DNA of 53,081 nt from Rickettsia typhi (GTDB lineage Bacteria; Pseudomonadota; Alphaproteobacteria; Rickettsiales; UBA1997): the NCBI GenBank assembly GCA_945875925.1, contig CAMCME010000004.1:1-53081 (forward strand), given 5' to 3'. The notes below the pieces were generated by a model, which saw only the letters and a program-made list of their open reading frames with translations, did no database searches and was not told the DNA's origin. Shown in pieces: positions 34,277 to 45,098 of the stretch (within the stretch, counting starts at the first letter, position 1; each line of letters begins with the position of its first letter). The position numbers and the translations under genes were made by a program.

Positions 34277-36280
34277 ATGAAACTCAGTAAAAAAGACCAA
34301 TCATTTCTTTTGTTAGTTGCTGCGATTGTGGTGATTTTTTATAGTATTTACTCGCTATTTTCTTACCTATTTTTTAACGCCACTTTTCACAAATCGGATG
34401 TGAATAAAATATTTGTGCAAGATAAAGCGGTAAAGTCGCAAGAATGGTTGAATGTTTCGCGTCCATTGGTTTTGGATGATGTAAAAGATCGTATTATTTT
34501 GCTCGATTTTTGGACTTATTCTTGTGTGAATTGTGCCAATGTTTTGGCAGAAATTAAAAAATTAGAAGAGCAATTTGGCAGCAAAATTACGGTGATTGGC
34601 GTGCATTCGGGCATGTTTGAAAATGACAAGGATTTGGCGGCAATTAAGAAAGCAATTTTGAAAAATGAAATTGATTATCCAGTGATTAATGATTCGGATT
34701 TAAGAATTTGGAATGAATTTAAGATTACAGCTTGGCCAAGTTTGGTGCTGATTAATCCTCATGGAAATGTAGAAAAAATTTATATTGGCGAAGAAGAATC
34801 GCTGAATGTGAAAGCTGGAATTAAAAAATTAATTTCTAAATTTCAGTTCAATATTAATCGCGAAGAATTGCCGATCGATTTGGAGAAAAATCGCATTACG
34901 GGCAATGTTTTAAGCTTTCCAACCAAGATAGAATATAGCGCCAAGTTTGAATATAAATCTCGTCAAATTCCGGCACTTTTTATCGCTAATAGTGGTAAAA
35001 ATAATATCGTTATTACTTCGCTGACGGGTGAAATAATTTTGAAAATAGGTTCAGAAAAAAAAGGTTTTGAAGACGGAACTTTTGAAAGTGCATCTTTTAA
35101 TTCTCCGCGCGGCATGCTTTATTATAACGATAAATTATTTGTTGCGGATAGCGGCAATAATGCTTTGCGAGAAATAGATTTTAAGACTGGAAAAGTTACA
35201 ACTTTAGTGGGTTCGGGCCAAAAAGGCAAAGTGATGAAAGAGAAAATTGTGGAAGCATCTCACGCCGAATTATCAGCGCCAACCGACATCGAATTTTTCC
35301 CAAATCATGAAAATATTGTGATTGCCAATTCGGGAACTAATCAGCTTTTAAATTACGATATTAAAAATCAGACAGTTGAAATCTTGGCGGGCAATGGTGC
35401 ACAAGGAATTAAAGATGGTATTTATCCAAATAATTCTTTGGCACAAACTTCAGATTTAGCCGTTTATGGTAAACATCTATACTTCCTTGATAGCCAAAGC
35501 AGCGCGCTAAGAGTGATTGATGAAGAAAATAATGTTAAAACTTTGATTGGGTATGCCGCCAAATCTGGTTATAAAAATGGTGATAAAAGTGAGGCTTTGA
35601 TGCAGCATCCATCAGGCTTGATGGTTGATGATACAGGAGCTTACATTTCAGATAGTTTTAATCATGTGATTAGAAAATATGATTTTTCTTCAAGCAAAAT
35701 TAGAAATTTTATTGGTGGCAAAAAAAGAGGTGACGCCATTGGTTCGGAAAGTTCTACCGAGTTTGATGAGCCAGAAGGAATTGTGGCGGTGTTGAATGAA
35801 TTTTACATTGTGGACTCAAATAATAATCGCATTTTATCGGTGAATAGAGGCAACTTAAATTCTGAGCTTTTGGATGTGATGCCACCTTTAAAATTAACCA
35901 AAGAAGGATATTTGCAATATTTGCCAAACCTACAAAGAAGAGAAACTGTGACAGTAGAGGCGGATAAAGAAATTTCTGTGACTATTGATTTAAAAAAAGG
36001 TTGGAAAATTAATGAAGCGGGGCCAAGTTTTATTAATTTAATAGAGCTTACTAAAGACACTCAAGCCGACTTGCTTGCTACTTTTGACTGGAATGTGGTG
36101 AAGGAAAAAAATCTGAAATTGCCGAAATTAAATTCTGGCAAAAATTACACTTTGCAAGGCGTGATTTATTATTGTGAAGATAAGAAAAATGCGCTTTGTT
36201 ATGTGAAAAGTTATGAGCAGAAGTTTGAAGCTAACTCTGGTGAGAAAAAAGATAAGGTGATTATTAAGCTGGATAAATAA
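34277..36280 (+). CDS. Membrane-anchored thioredoxin-like / NHL-repeat protein
   Basis: This 667-residue protein has one N-terminal membrane helix (about 12-34). A thioredoxin-like domain (about 55-190) carries the active-site-like CVNC in FWTYSCVNCANV. NHL beta-propeller repeats cover about 225-525, with recurring blade blocks such as LFVADSGNNALREIDFKTGK and GAYISDSFNHVIRKYDFSSS. A beta-rich C-terminal part (about 540-667) ends at the stop. Proteins of this build occur in many bacteria and are expected in the periplasm. A thiol-redox role is likely from the CxxC, but partners are unknown. Base composition is like its neighbours. A terminator follows. Confidence 0.85.
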   Translation: MKLSKKDQSFLLLVAAIVVIFYSIYSLFSYLFFNATFHKSDVNKIFVQDKAVKSQEWLNVSRPLVLDDVKDRIILLDFWTYSCVNCANVLAEIKKLEEQFGSKITVIGVHSGMFENDKDLAAIKKAILKNEIDYPVINDSDLRIWNEFKITAWPSLVLINPHGNVEKIYIGEEESLNVKAGIKKLISKFQFNINREELPIDLEKNRITGNVLSFPTKIEYSAKFEYKSRQIPALFIANSGKNNIVITSLTGEIILKIGSEKKGFEDGTFESASFNSPRGMLYYNDKLFVADSGNNALREIDFKTGKVTTLVGSGQKGKVMKEKIVEASHAELSAPTDIEFFPNHENIVIANSGTNQLLNYDIKNQTVEILAGNGAQGIKDGIYPNNSLAQTSDLAVYGKHLYFLDSQSSALRVIDEENNVKTLIGYAAKSGYKNGDKSEALMQHPSGLMVDDTGAYISDSFNHVIRKYDFSSSKIRNFIGGKKRGDAIGSESSTEFDEPEGIVAVLNEFYIVDSNNNRILSVNRGNLNSELLDVMPPLKLTKEGYLQYLPNLQRRETVTVEADKEISVTIDLKKGWKINEAGPSFINLIELTKDTQADLLATFDWNVVKEKNLKLPKLNSGKNYTLQGVIYYCEDKKNALCYVKSYEQKFEANSGEKKDKVIIKLDK

Positions 36281-36288
36281 ATTATAAG

Positions 36289-36331
36289 AAAAAAACCGTT
36301 GGTTTAGACTTCTTTCAACCGAAGGTTTTTT
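36289..36331 (+). terminator. Probable terminator behind the thioredoxin-NHL gene
   Basis: AAAACCGTTGGTT pairs with AACCGAAGGTTTT (two mismatches) and is followed by a T-run. The loop GGTTTAGACTTCTTTCAACC resembles the core of the cobT palindrome family (GGTTTCGACTCCGCTCAACC), so it may be a repeat used as a terminator. Confidence 0.65.
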
Positions 36332-36447
36332 ATTTAGAAAACCTCAAAAATCTCTCCAAAAAAAACCATAAAAACGCTTCTTTTTTAAGTTTAGTTTTTT
36401 ATCATATCGTTACATTTCTAAGTCAGAAAAATCGGGCCTCAAATTAA

Positions 36448-38949
<2,502 letters not shown>

Positions 38950-38955
38950 TCTGTT

Positions 38956-39055
38956 CTCGTAATCCTTGGGTGCGAAGCGCCCAACGATCTCAGGAGGTTT
39001 TGGCTGTAAAGTTGAACTCATGAGATCCTCGGCTCTGCGAGCCAAGGATGACGAG
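38956..39055. repeat. 100-bp palindromic element with CTCGTNATCCTTGG arms
   Basis: CTCGTAATCCTTGG at the left pairs with CCAAGGATGACGAG at the right (one mismatch). Each side holds its own small hairpin (TTGGGTGCGAAGCGCCCAA; GGCTCTGCGAGCC). The middle has CTCATGAGATC. It lies between gyrB and the bioF-like gene. Confidence 0.7.
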
Positions 39056-39109
39056 TATTTTGTGTGACGAAGAATGATGAATTAGATGAAAAATTTTACT
39101 CCTCACTAG

Positions 39110-40258
39110 ATGAAAAACTTCTACTCCCTAGCTTTAAAAAATCTCAAAGAAAAAAATCTCTACCGAAGCCTTGTTAATTCTGATGTTGTTGATGAAACCA
39201 CGATTCAGCGTGGCCAAAAAAAATTCCCTAAAAAATTACTCTCATTTTGTTCGAACGACTATTTCGGACTGTCACAAAATTCTGCGGTAAAAAAATCTGC
39301 GATTGATGCGATCAATAAATACGGTGTTGGAGCTGGTGCTTCAAGGTTTGTTACTGGCAATAATTCTCTGTATAAAAAATTAGAAACACAAATTGCCAAG
39401 ATGAAGAAATGTGACGAGGCGATTGTTTTTGCTTCGGGCTATGTAAGTGCAATTGGTGTGATCCCAGCGCTTGTAGGAGATGGTGATTTGATTGTGGCGG
39501 ATAAGTTGATTCATTCATCTTTGATTGATGGAAGTAAGCTTTCTGGCGCGAAGTTGCTGAGGTTTTTGCATAATGATGTGGCTGCTGCGAGGAAGATTTT
39601 AGAAGAAAACCGCGGTAAGTTTAATAAATGTTTAATCATTACTGAGACGGTGTTTTCGATGGATGGAGACTTGGGGGAGGTTGAGGAATTGTTGAAATTG
39701 GCTGAAGAGTTTGATGCGATTTTATTGTCGGATGACGCGCATGGTTTGTGGGATCGAGAGAAAAAACAGCTGGCCCCTCGGTTTTATAGTTTTGAATCCA
39801 ATAGACATCTCCAACTTGGAACTCTCTCCAAAGCGATTGGGGCTCTTGGGGGTTATGCGGCGGGGGATAAAATTCTTATTGATTATTTACGCAACTTTGC
39901 AAAGTCTGGCATTTATTCTACAGCTCTTCCGCCATCTATTCTCGGGGCTTCTCTCACTTCATTAAAAATAATTGAGAAAAAAAACTTAGGAAAAATCGCA
40001 CTAGAAAACGCAGCTTATTTTTGTGAATTGATGAATCTTCCAGCACCACAATCTGCAATTGTGCCAATTATTATTGGCGAAAATAAAAAGACTTTAGAAA
40101 TTGCTAAACAAGTTTTGAATCAAGGAATTTTAATTTCGGCAATTCGTCCACCAACTGTAGAAGTTGGCAAAGCAAGGCTGCGTATTACTTTTTCAAGTCA
40201 GCATAAAAAATCACAAATCAAAAAATTGGCAGAAATACTCTGGATATATTTTGAGTAA
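39110..40258 (+). CDS. bioF: 8-amino-7-oxononanoate synthase-like PLP enzyme (alpha-oxoamine synthase)
   Basis: This 382-residue protein joins an acyl-CoA or acyl-ACP to an amino acid with decarboxylation. The pyridoxal phosphate lysine is in QLGTLSKAIGALGGY (about residue 239). Other family blocks are FCSNDYFGLS, YGVGAGASRFVTGNNSLYKK, EAIVFASGYVSAIG, and LLSDDAHGLW, where Asp and His contact the cofactor. Length and sequence favour BioF over the longer 5-aminolevulinate synthase. No other biotin gene is in the window, so another product is possible. A near-repeat of its first codons (ATGAAAAATTTTACTCC) stands 25 bp upstream. Confidence 0.82.
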   Translation: MKNFYSLALKNLKEKNLYRSLVNSDVVDETTIQRGQKKFPKKLLSFCSNDYFGLSQNSAVKKSAIDAINKYGVGAGASRFVTGNNSLYKKLETQIAKMKKCDEAIVFASGYVSAIGVIPALVGDGDLIVADKLIHSSLIDGSKLSGAKLLRFLHNDVAAARKILEENRGKFNKCLIITETVFSMDGDLGEVEELLKLAEEFDAILLSDDAHGLWDREKKQLAPRFYSFESNRHLQLGTLSKAIGALGGYAAGDKILIDYLRNFAKSGIYSTALPPSILGASLTSLKIIEKKNLGKIALENAAYFCELMNLPAPQSAIVPIIIGENKKTLEIAKQVLNQGILISAIRPPTVEVGKARLRITFSSQHKKSQIKKLAEILWIYFE

Positions 40259-40398
40259 TTTTGTCAAAAAATAAGCAAAAACAGGGCTAAAATACGGTAT
40301 AAAAATAATTAGCTAATAGTAAGTATCTAATTTGTGCTTTAAAAATAAAAACACAAAATGCCCTACGGAAAAATTTAAAAGCACAAGCAACTAAAAAA

Positions 40399-42270
40399 GT
40401 GAAATCAAAAAATTCTCAAACCAATTCAATTAAAGAAAATCTAGTCACAACTCTACGCGCCATTGTGGCAGATGAGCATGTGCAAATAGAATATGAAGAT
40501 GATTTGAAGAATAATTTTTTCGCGTGGAATCAGGATTTGGTGTTTGATAAAGGCAATGTTGTTTTACCGCAAATCATTAACCGTCGGTTGAGCGGAGTCG
40601 AAACCAACGGAAGGTTCCTGCCGGAGAGTTTAGAAACTTTACAGCAAGAACTTTACGTTGGTTTCGACTCCGCTCAACCGACGGTTTTTAGCTATAGAGC
40701 CGCATCTGACCTTGCTTCTTGCTACCTTCTTCACCACGACAAAGAAACTCATCAAGAAATAAATCATGAAGCCGAAGAACAAAAATTCTTCAACGACTTC
40801 GAAAAAATCCGCGTAATTTCTCAAGTCAAAAATTCTTATTTAGGTGTGGTAAAAAATATTTTAGCCAAGATTGAAGAAGATATTTACAGCTCGTCAAACA
40901 ACCTTTCTTTGATTTTGCTTAAAGAAATTTTCCCACAAAATATTTTGCCAAGAACAAAAGAAGCGGCGGAAGATTTAGAGAAAAATCTGAATAAAAAAAT
41001 TCTTCAAGAAATCAAAAATCTTATCAAAAAAACTAACGACCAATCTGCATTCGCTTCAGCTGTGGATAAGATTTTGGAGATGTTGAAAAACCAAGAAAAT
41101 TCTGATGAAAAAGAAGGTGAAGAAGAAAATTTTGAAGGCAAAAGTCAAAAATCAAAAAATGATTTAAGCAGTTTCGGCCAAGAAAATACTCCCGCAAAAG
41201 AAGAAGAAAATTTAAGCCCAAATGATGTGGAAGAGGGTAGTCGTGAAATTGAAAAACAGGCGGAGATTTCTGATTTAGTTGAAGATGATAAAAAAAGTGA
41301 AGTGATGGTGAAGCTAGATAAATCAGGCGAGACGGAAGATAAAATTGAATTCAAAAATGCTTATAAAATTTTTACCAGCAAATTTGATGAAGTGGTTTTT
41401 CCCCAAAAATTAATCAGCAAAAATGAGTTAGAACTTTTGCGCGATCAACTCGATTTAAAACTTTCTAAGCTTGATGCAATTTCAAAAAAAATGACTTTGA
41501 AATTGAAAAGAAAATTGCTGGCCAAAAAAAATTCTTTTTTAGAGCGCAACAGCAGCAGCGGAGTTTTGGACAGAAAAAAACTTACGCAATTTGTGCTCGA
41601 TCCTTTTATGGAAGAGATTTGGACTAATAATCGCGAAAGCGAATATCAAAATACTTGTCTAACAATTTTGCTCGATAATTCTGGTTCAATGCGCGGAAAT
41701 CCAATTGTGATGAGTGCAATGGCCTGCGAAATAATTGCTGAAATTTTAGAAAAATTTTCGGTTAAAACTGAAATTATTGGATTCACCACGGCTGATTGGA
41801 AAGGTGGCAAGGCCCGCAAAATGTGGGAATTGGAGGGTCGCAAGAAAAATCCTGGTCGATTAAATGAACTGCGTCACATCATTTACAAACATTTTAATCA
41901 GAATTTTAAGAAGGCCAAAGTGAATTTGGGATTGATGTTGAAAGAAGGGATTTTAAAAGAAAATATCGACGGCGAAGCCTTACTATTTGCCCGCGCCCGC
42001 TTGATGCAGCAAAGTGAGAAAAGAAAAATTTTGATGGTAATTTCTGACGGAATGCCAATTGATGATTCAACAAATTCGGCCAATGACAACGATATTTTAA
42101 CTGATCATTTAATTCATGTGATTCAAAAAATCGAAAAACAATCTGAAATTGAAATTGTTGGAATCGGCATTGGACATGGCACGGAGAGGTTCTACAAAAA
42201 CTCAATCTCGATTAAAAGTTTGGAAGAGCTTGGCGATGTGATGATAGAGAAGATTGTGGATTTGTTGTAG
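40399..42270 (+). CDS. cobT: CobT-like VWA protein with an in-frame palindromic insertion
   Basis: This 623-residue protein begins at GTG 40399. The C-terminal third is a von Willebrand A domain with MIDAS motif LLDNSGSMRG and ISDGMP. It also has ADWKGGKARKMWELEGRKKN and LNELRHIIYKHF, as in the CobT subunit of cobalt chelatase. The middle (about 230-310) is acidic and low in complexity, also normal for CobT. Codons 61-96 (40579-40686) are a palindromic repeat and not part of the family. CobT works with the AAA+ protein CobS and CobN; none is present here, nor other cobalamin genes. Many alphaproteobacteria keep cobS and cobT without making B12, so another role is possible. Confidence 0.85.
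   Translation: MKSKNSQTNSIKENLVTTLRAIVADEHVQIEYEDDLKNNFFAWNQDLVFDKGNVVLPQIINRRLSGVETNGRFLPESLETLQQELYVGFDSAQPTVFSYRAASDLASCYLLHHDKETHQEINHEAEEQKFFNDFEKIRVISQVKNSYLGVVKNILAKIEEDIYSSSNNLSLILLKEIFPQNILPRTKEAAEDLEKNLNKKILQEIKNLIKKTNDQSAFASAVDKILEMLKNQENSDEKEGEEENFEGKSQKSKNDLSSFGQENTPAKEEENLSPNDVEEGSREIEKQAEISDLVEDDKKSEVMVKLDKSGETEDKIEFKNAYKIFTSKFDEVVFPQKLISKNELELLRDQLDLKLSKLDAISKKMTLKLKRKLLAKKNSFLERNSSSGVLDRKKLTQFVLDPFMEEIWTNNRESEYQNTCLTILLDNSGSMRGNPIVMSAMACEIIAEILEKFSVKTEIIGFTTADWKGGKARKMWELEGRKKNPGRLNELRHIIYKHFNQNFKKAKVNLGLMLKEGILKENIDGEALLFARARLMQQSEKRKILMVISDGMPIDDSTNSANDNDILTDHLIHVIQKIEKQSEIEIVGIGIGHGTERFYKNSISIKSLEELGDVMIEKIVDLL
40579..40686. repeat. In-frame palindromic element inside cobT (108 bp, 36 codons)
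   Basis: Left arm 40579-40609 (AACCGTCGGTTGAGCGGAGT and so on) and right arm 40656-40686 are perfect 31-bp complements. The element starts on a codon boundary, has exactly 36 codons and no stop, and adds the peptide from NRRLSGVETN to GFDSAQPTV. Core sequence GTCGAAACCANCGGAAGGTT recurs at 42304-42400. This is the behaviour known for Rickettsia palindromic elements. Confidence 0.88.
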
Positions 42271-42303
42271 AAAAATTCTTGGCCCCGAATCAAAATCAAA
42301 AAA

Positions 42304-42400
42304 AACCGCTGGCTAAGCTTAGTCGAAACCAGCGGAAGGTTCCTGCCGCGTTGTTACTAAGCGGCAAGAACCTTCCGCTGGTTTCGCCAGCTTTGCTGGA
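42304..42400. repeat. Palindromic element of the cobT family between cobT and the prepilin-like gene
   Basis: CGAAACCAGCGGAAGGTTCC, then TGCCGC at the left, pairs with GCGGCAAGAACCTTCCGCTG, then GTTTCG at the right, with one mismatch and a 10-base loop. The same core lies inside cobT. Its place between two convergent genes lets it serve as a bidirectional terminator. Confidence 0.8.
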
Positions 42401-42403
42401 TGA

Positions 42404-43276
42404 CTACCCCGCTACCCTAATCCCCCATTTCTTACTTAAATAAGCCTCAACCTGTTTTCTTTCTGTATCACTAAGAGCTCGATTGAAGATTATTATTTCT
42501 CCAATGTAGCCATCCCAGTATTGTCCTCCTGAGGACATTTGTCCGACTATGTATCCAGTAGAAAAATTTTTACCATTGTTTTCAGTGGCAGTGCCAACAT
42601 TCACGCCGTTAACATATCCATTGCTTACAGTGCCACTTAAAGTGTTTGATAAAATATACGGAGTATTTGGTGTCAATGTTGCATCTGAACCGAAGGTATT
42701 AGTATTGTTCCAACCGCCGCCATTGCCATAAAAAGCAGCGAATTGTGTATTGCTATCTCCACTTCCAAAAAAGAAATAACCATCATTATAAGAGTTTATA
42801 ATTCTTCTAAAAACCCCATAACTGTTGTTGATGGTTGCAACAGCAAAAATGGACATATTACTTCCCAATCTAAGTATTGTATTAGAAAAATAATCGCCGC
42901 TTCCATCAAATACTAAGGCTGGTAATCCATTGATCGCATTTGCGATTAATGCTGGTTGATTTGCCGCAGTCGGCTGAGAAGCATTACTTCTGGCTGATTT
43001 TTCCGCATCAGGTGTTATGTCATACCAATTATCAACTTTGTTGTCGGTGGCACTTGTGGCATCTACATCTTCATCAAAACTGTCTTCCAAAGTTGTTTCC
43101 AACCATAAAGCAATCCCATCAATTCCTCTAACATTAGAAGTTTGTGTAACTGATCGGGCGGTGCGAACTTTTGCCTCTGTAACAATATCTTTTGAAGCAA
43201 TAATACCCGCCATCACAATGCCAAGTATCACAATCACAATTACAATTTCGGTTAAAGAGAATGCTGATTTTTTCAT
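42404..43276 (-). CDS. Prepilin-like protein with LamG/concanavalin-type domain (1)
   Basis: ATG 43276 gives 290 residues and places MKKSAFSLTEIVIVIVILGI at the N-terminus, a class III (type IV pilin) leader with a hydrophobic helix. Cleavage would be after Ala, before FSLTE; Gly is usual at that place. The rest contains DGIALWLETTLEDSF, INGLPALVFDGSGDYFSN and IGEIIIFNRALSDTERKQVE, ending YLSKKWGI. That is typical for LamG-like jelly-roll domains. It is probably exported and assembled or retained at the envelope by a type II secretion or type IV pilus-like machine. A similar gene lies at 46124. Confidence 0.8.
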   Translation of the reverse strand: MKKSAFSLTEIVIVIVILGIVMAGIIASKDIVTEAKVRTARSVTQTSNVRGIDGIALWLETTLEDSFDEDVDATSATDNKVDNWYDITPDAEKSARSNASQPTAANQPALIANAINGLPALVFDGSGDYFSNTILRLGSNMSIFAVATINNSYGVFRRIINSYNDGYFFFGSGDSNTQFAAFYGNGGGWNNTNTFGSDATLTPNTPYILSNTLSGTVSNGYVNGVNVGTATENNGKNFSTGYIVGQMSSGGQYWDGYIGEIIIFNRALSDTERKQVEAYLSKKWGIRVAG

Positions 43277-43281
43277 AATTT

Positions 43282-44388
43282 TTAGATTTTTTTGTAACCG
43301 CAAATCTTGATTTTATAACCATCAAGACCAATTACAGATTTTTTAGAGTTAGTTAAAAGAACCATGTTACGCACGCCCAAATCAGCTAAAATCTGCGCGC
43401 CAGTTCCATAATTTCTTAATTCTTTTTCTTTGTTTTTCGGTTGGTTTTCATTGCTTTTCAAAAGATGTGAAATCGATTCATTAGGCTGTCTAATAATCAC
43501 AATCACACCTGATTCGCTTTTAGAAATTTTTTTAATCGCCTTAGCAAGCAAGCCAGTTTTCGGATTTTCTACATCTTCCAAACAATCATTAAAAATATTT
43601 AGATGATGCATACGAACCAATGTCGGTTTGTTTGCGTCAATTTTTCCTTTTACCAAAGCAATGTGATCAACATTGTCGACTTTGCTTTTGTAAATCACCA
43701 AATCAAATTCACCGCCTTGTTTATGGATAAATTTTCCTCTTTCTTTCACTTCAATTAGTTTCTCGTTGGTGCGGCGATATTCAATCAAATCGGCAATTGT
43801 GGCAATTTTCATTTGATGATTTTGTGCGAATTTGATCAAGTCGGGCATACGCGCCATTGATCCATCATCATTCATTATTTCGCAAATTACGCCTGAATGA
43901 TCAAGCCCAGCCAAAGCCGCAATATCAACAGCTGCTTCGGTGTGACCAGCTCTAACTAACACGCCTCCTTTTTCTGCTTTTAATGGAAAAATATGTCCAG
44001 GGCTAACCAAAGATTCTTTGCCTTTTTTTGGATCAATGGCATCGCGAATAGTTTTAGCGCGATCGAAAGCCGAAATTCCTGTAGAAATTCCTTCCTTAGC
44101 TTCAATTGAAACTGTAAAAGCAGTTTGATGACGCGACTGATTATTGGTGGACATTAAGGGCAGGTTAAGATCTCTAACTCTTTCTTCCGTAAGCGTTAAA
44201 CAAATCAAGCCACGACCAAATTTTGCCATGAAATTAACTTTTTTGTCATCACACATCGCAGCAGGAATTACTAAATCTCCTTCATTTTCTCTTCCCTCAT
44301 CATCCACCAAAATAAACATGTTACCTTGTTTGGCTTCTTCAATAATTTCAGGAATTGTCGCTAGATATTTTTGTTCTTTTTTTGGCAT
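43282..44388 (-). CDS. ribBA: RibBA-type protein: DHBP synthase with degenerate GTP cyclohydrolase II domain
   Basis: This 368-residue protein has a complete 3,4-dihydroxy-2-butanone-4-phosphate synthase domain (1-205). Its key blocks are ILVDDEGRENEGDLVIPAAM, RHQTAFTVSIEAKEGISTGI, HIFPLKAEKGGVLVRAGHTE and ICEIMNDDGSMARMPDL. The second half resembles RibA in layout but lacks the zinc cysteines: at the expected place it reads VRMHHLNIFNDCLEDVENPK. Such RibBX-like proteins have only the RibB activity. A separate GTP cyclohydrolase II gene would be needed for riboflavin synthesis. It lies downstream of ribE on the same strand. Confidence 0.9.
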   Translation of the reverse strand: MPKKEQKYLATIPEIIEEAKQGNMFILVDDEGRENEGDLVIPAAMCDDKKVNFMAKFGRGLICLTLTEERVRDLNLPLMSTNNQSRHQTAFTVSIEAKEGISTGISAFDRAKTIRDAIDPKKGKESLVSPGHIFPLKAEKGGVLVRAGHTEAAVDIAALAGLDHSGVICEIMNDDGSMARMPDLIKFAQNHQMKIATIADLIEYRRTNEKLIEVKERGKFIHKQGGEFDLVIYKSKVDNVDHIALVKGKIDANKPTLVRMHHLNIFNDCLEDVENPKTGLLAKAIKKISKSESGVIVIIRQPNESISHLLKSNENQPKNKEKELRNYGTGAQILADLGVRNMVLLTNSKKSVIGLDGYKIKICGYKKI

Positions 44389-44437
44389 GTTTTTTAGTTT
44401 TTATTTTTTCTGTGTTTCGTATTTTTGCATTCTGATT

Positions 44438-44471
44438 AACCGGTGGTTTCGACTCCGCTCAACCACCGGTT
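44438..44471. repeat. Perfect hairpin AACCGGTGGTT/AACCACCGGTT
   Basis: The loop TCGACTCCGCTC links it to the cobT palindrome family (core GGTTTCGACTCCGCTCAACC). It stands between ribE and ribBA, where it could attenuate transcription. Confidence 0.75.
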
Positions 44472-44480
44472 AGGTGCATT

Positions 44481-45092
44481 TTATTTCTTTGCGATCAACC
44501 TCTCCAAATAACGCGCCATCATATCAATCTCTAAATTCACCAAGTCACCAACTTTTGCAATTTTAAATGCAGTATTTTCAATGGTGTGTGCAATTAAATT
44601 CACCTCAAAATTTTCATCCTCAACTTCATTCACCGTCAAAGAAGTTCCATTCAAAGTCACCGAACCTTTTGGCGAAATAAATTTCATTAAATTTTTATCT
44701 TTAACCGCAAAAGTAAATTTATGTGAATCTTTAATTTTCTTAATCGCCACTATTTTCGCGCATCCATCAACATGGCCTAAAACCAAGTGTCCACCAAGTT
44801 CATCACCAAATCTCAAAGCAAATTCCAAATTCACCAATTCAGAAATTTGCCAGTTTTTAAGATTAGTTTTATCCAGAGTTTCTTTAGAAGCTTGAAAATT
44901 CAGGAGAGTCTTTTTTTGAGAAATTTCTTTTTTAATCAGAGTCAAACAAACTCCGTTGCAGGCAATAGAACATCCAATTTCTAGCTTTCGACCAATAATT
45001 TTTTTTGTAGATATTTTTACCAGAAGATCTTTCTTTGCACCAAATTCTAATTCTTCAACCGCACCAATATTAGTAATTATTCCTGTGAACAT
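44481..45092 (-). CDS. ribE: Riboflavin synthase alpha subunit
   Basis: This 203-residue protein makes riboflavin from two 6,7-dimethyl-8-ribityllumazine molecules. It starts with the signature MFTGIITNIGAVEEL and shows two similar beta-barrel halves. The first contains CSIACNGVCLTLI and the second contains FISPKGSVTLNGTSLTVNEV. LGGHLVLGHVDGCAKI links them. The start lies 6 bp after the rpoH stop, so it may be co-transcribed with rpoH. ribBA follows 92 bp downstream, behind a hairpin. Confidence 0.95.
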   Translation of the reverse strand: MFTGIITNIGAVEELEFGAKKDLLVKISTKKIIGRKLEIGCSIACNGVCLTLIKKEISQKKTLLNFQASKETLDKTNLKNWQISELVNLEFALRFGDELGGHLVLGHVDGCAKIVAIKKIKDSHKFTFAVKDKNLMKFISPKGSVTLNGTSLTVNEVEDENFEVNLIAHTIENTAFKIAKVGDLVNLEIDMMARYLERLIAKK

Positions 45093-45098
45093 TAGTTT

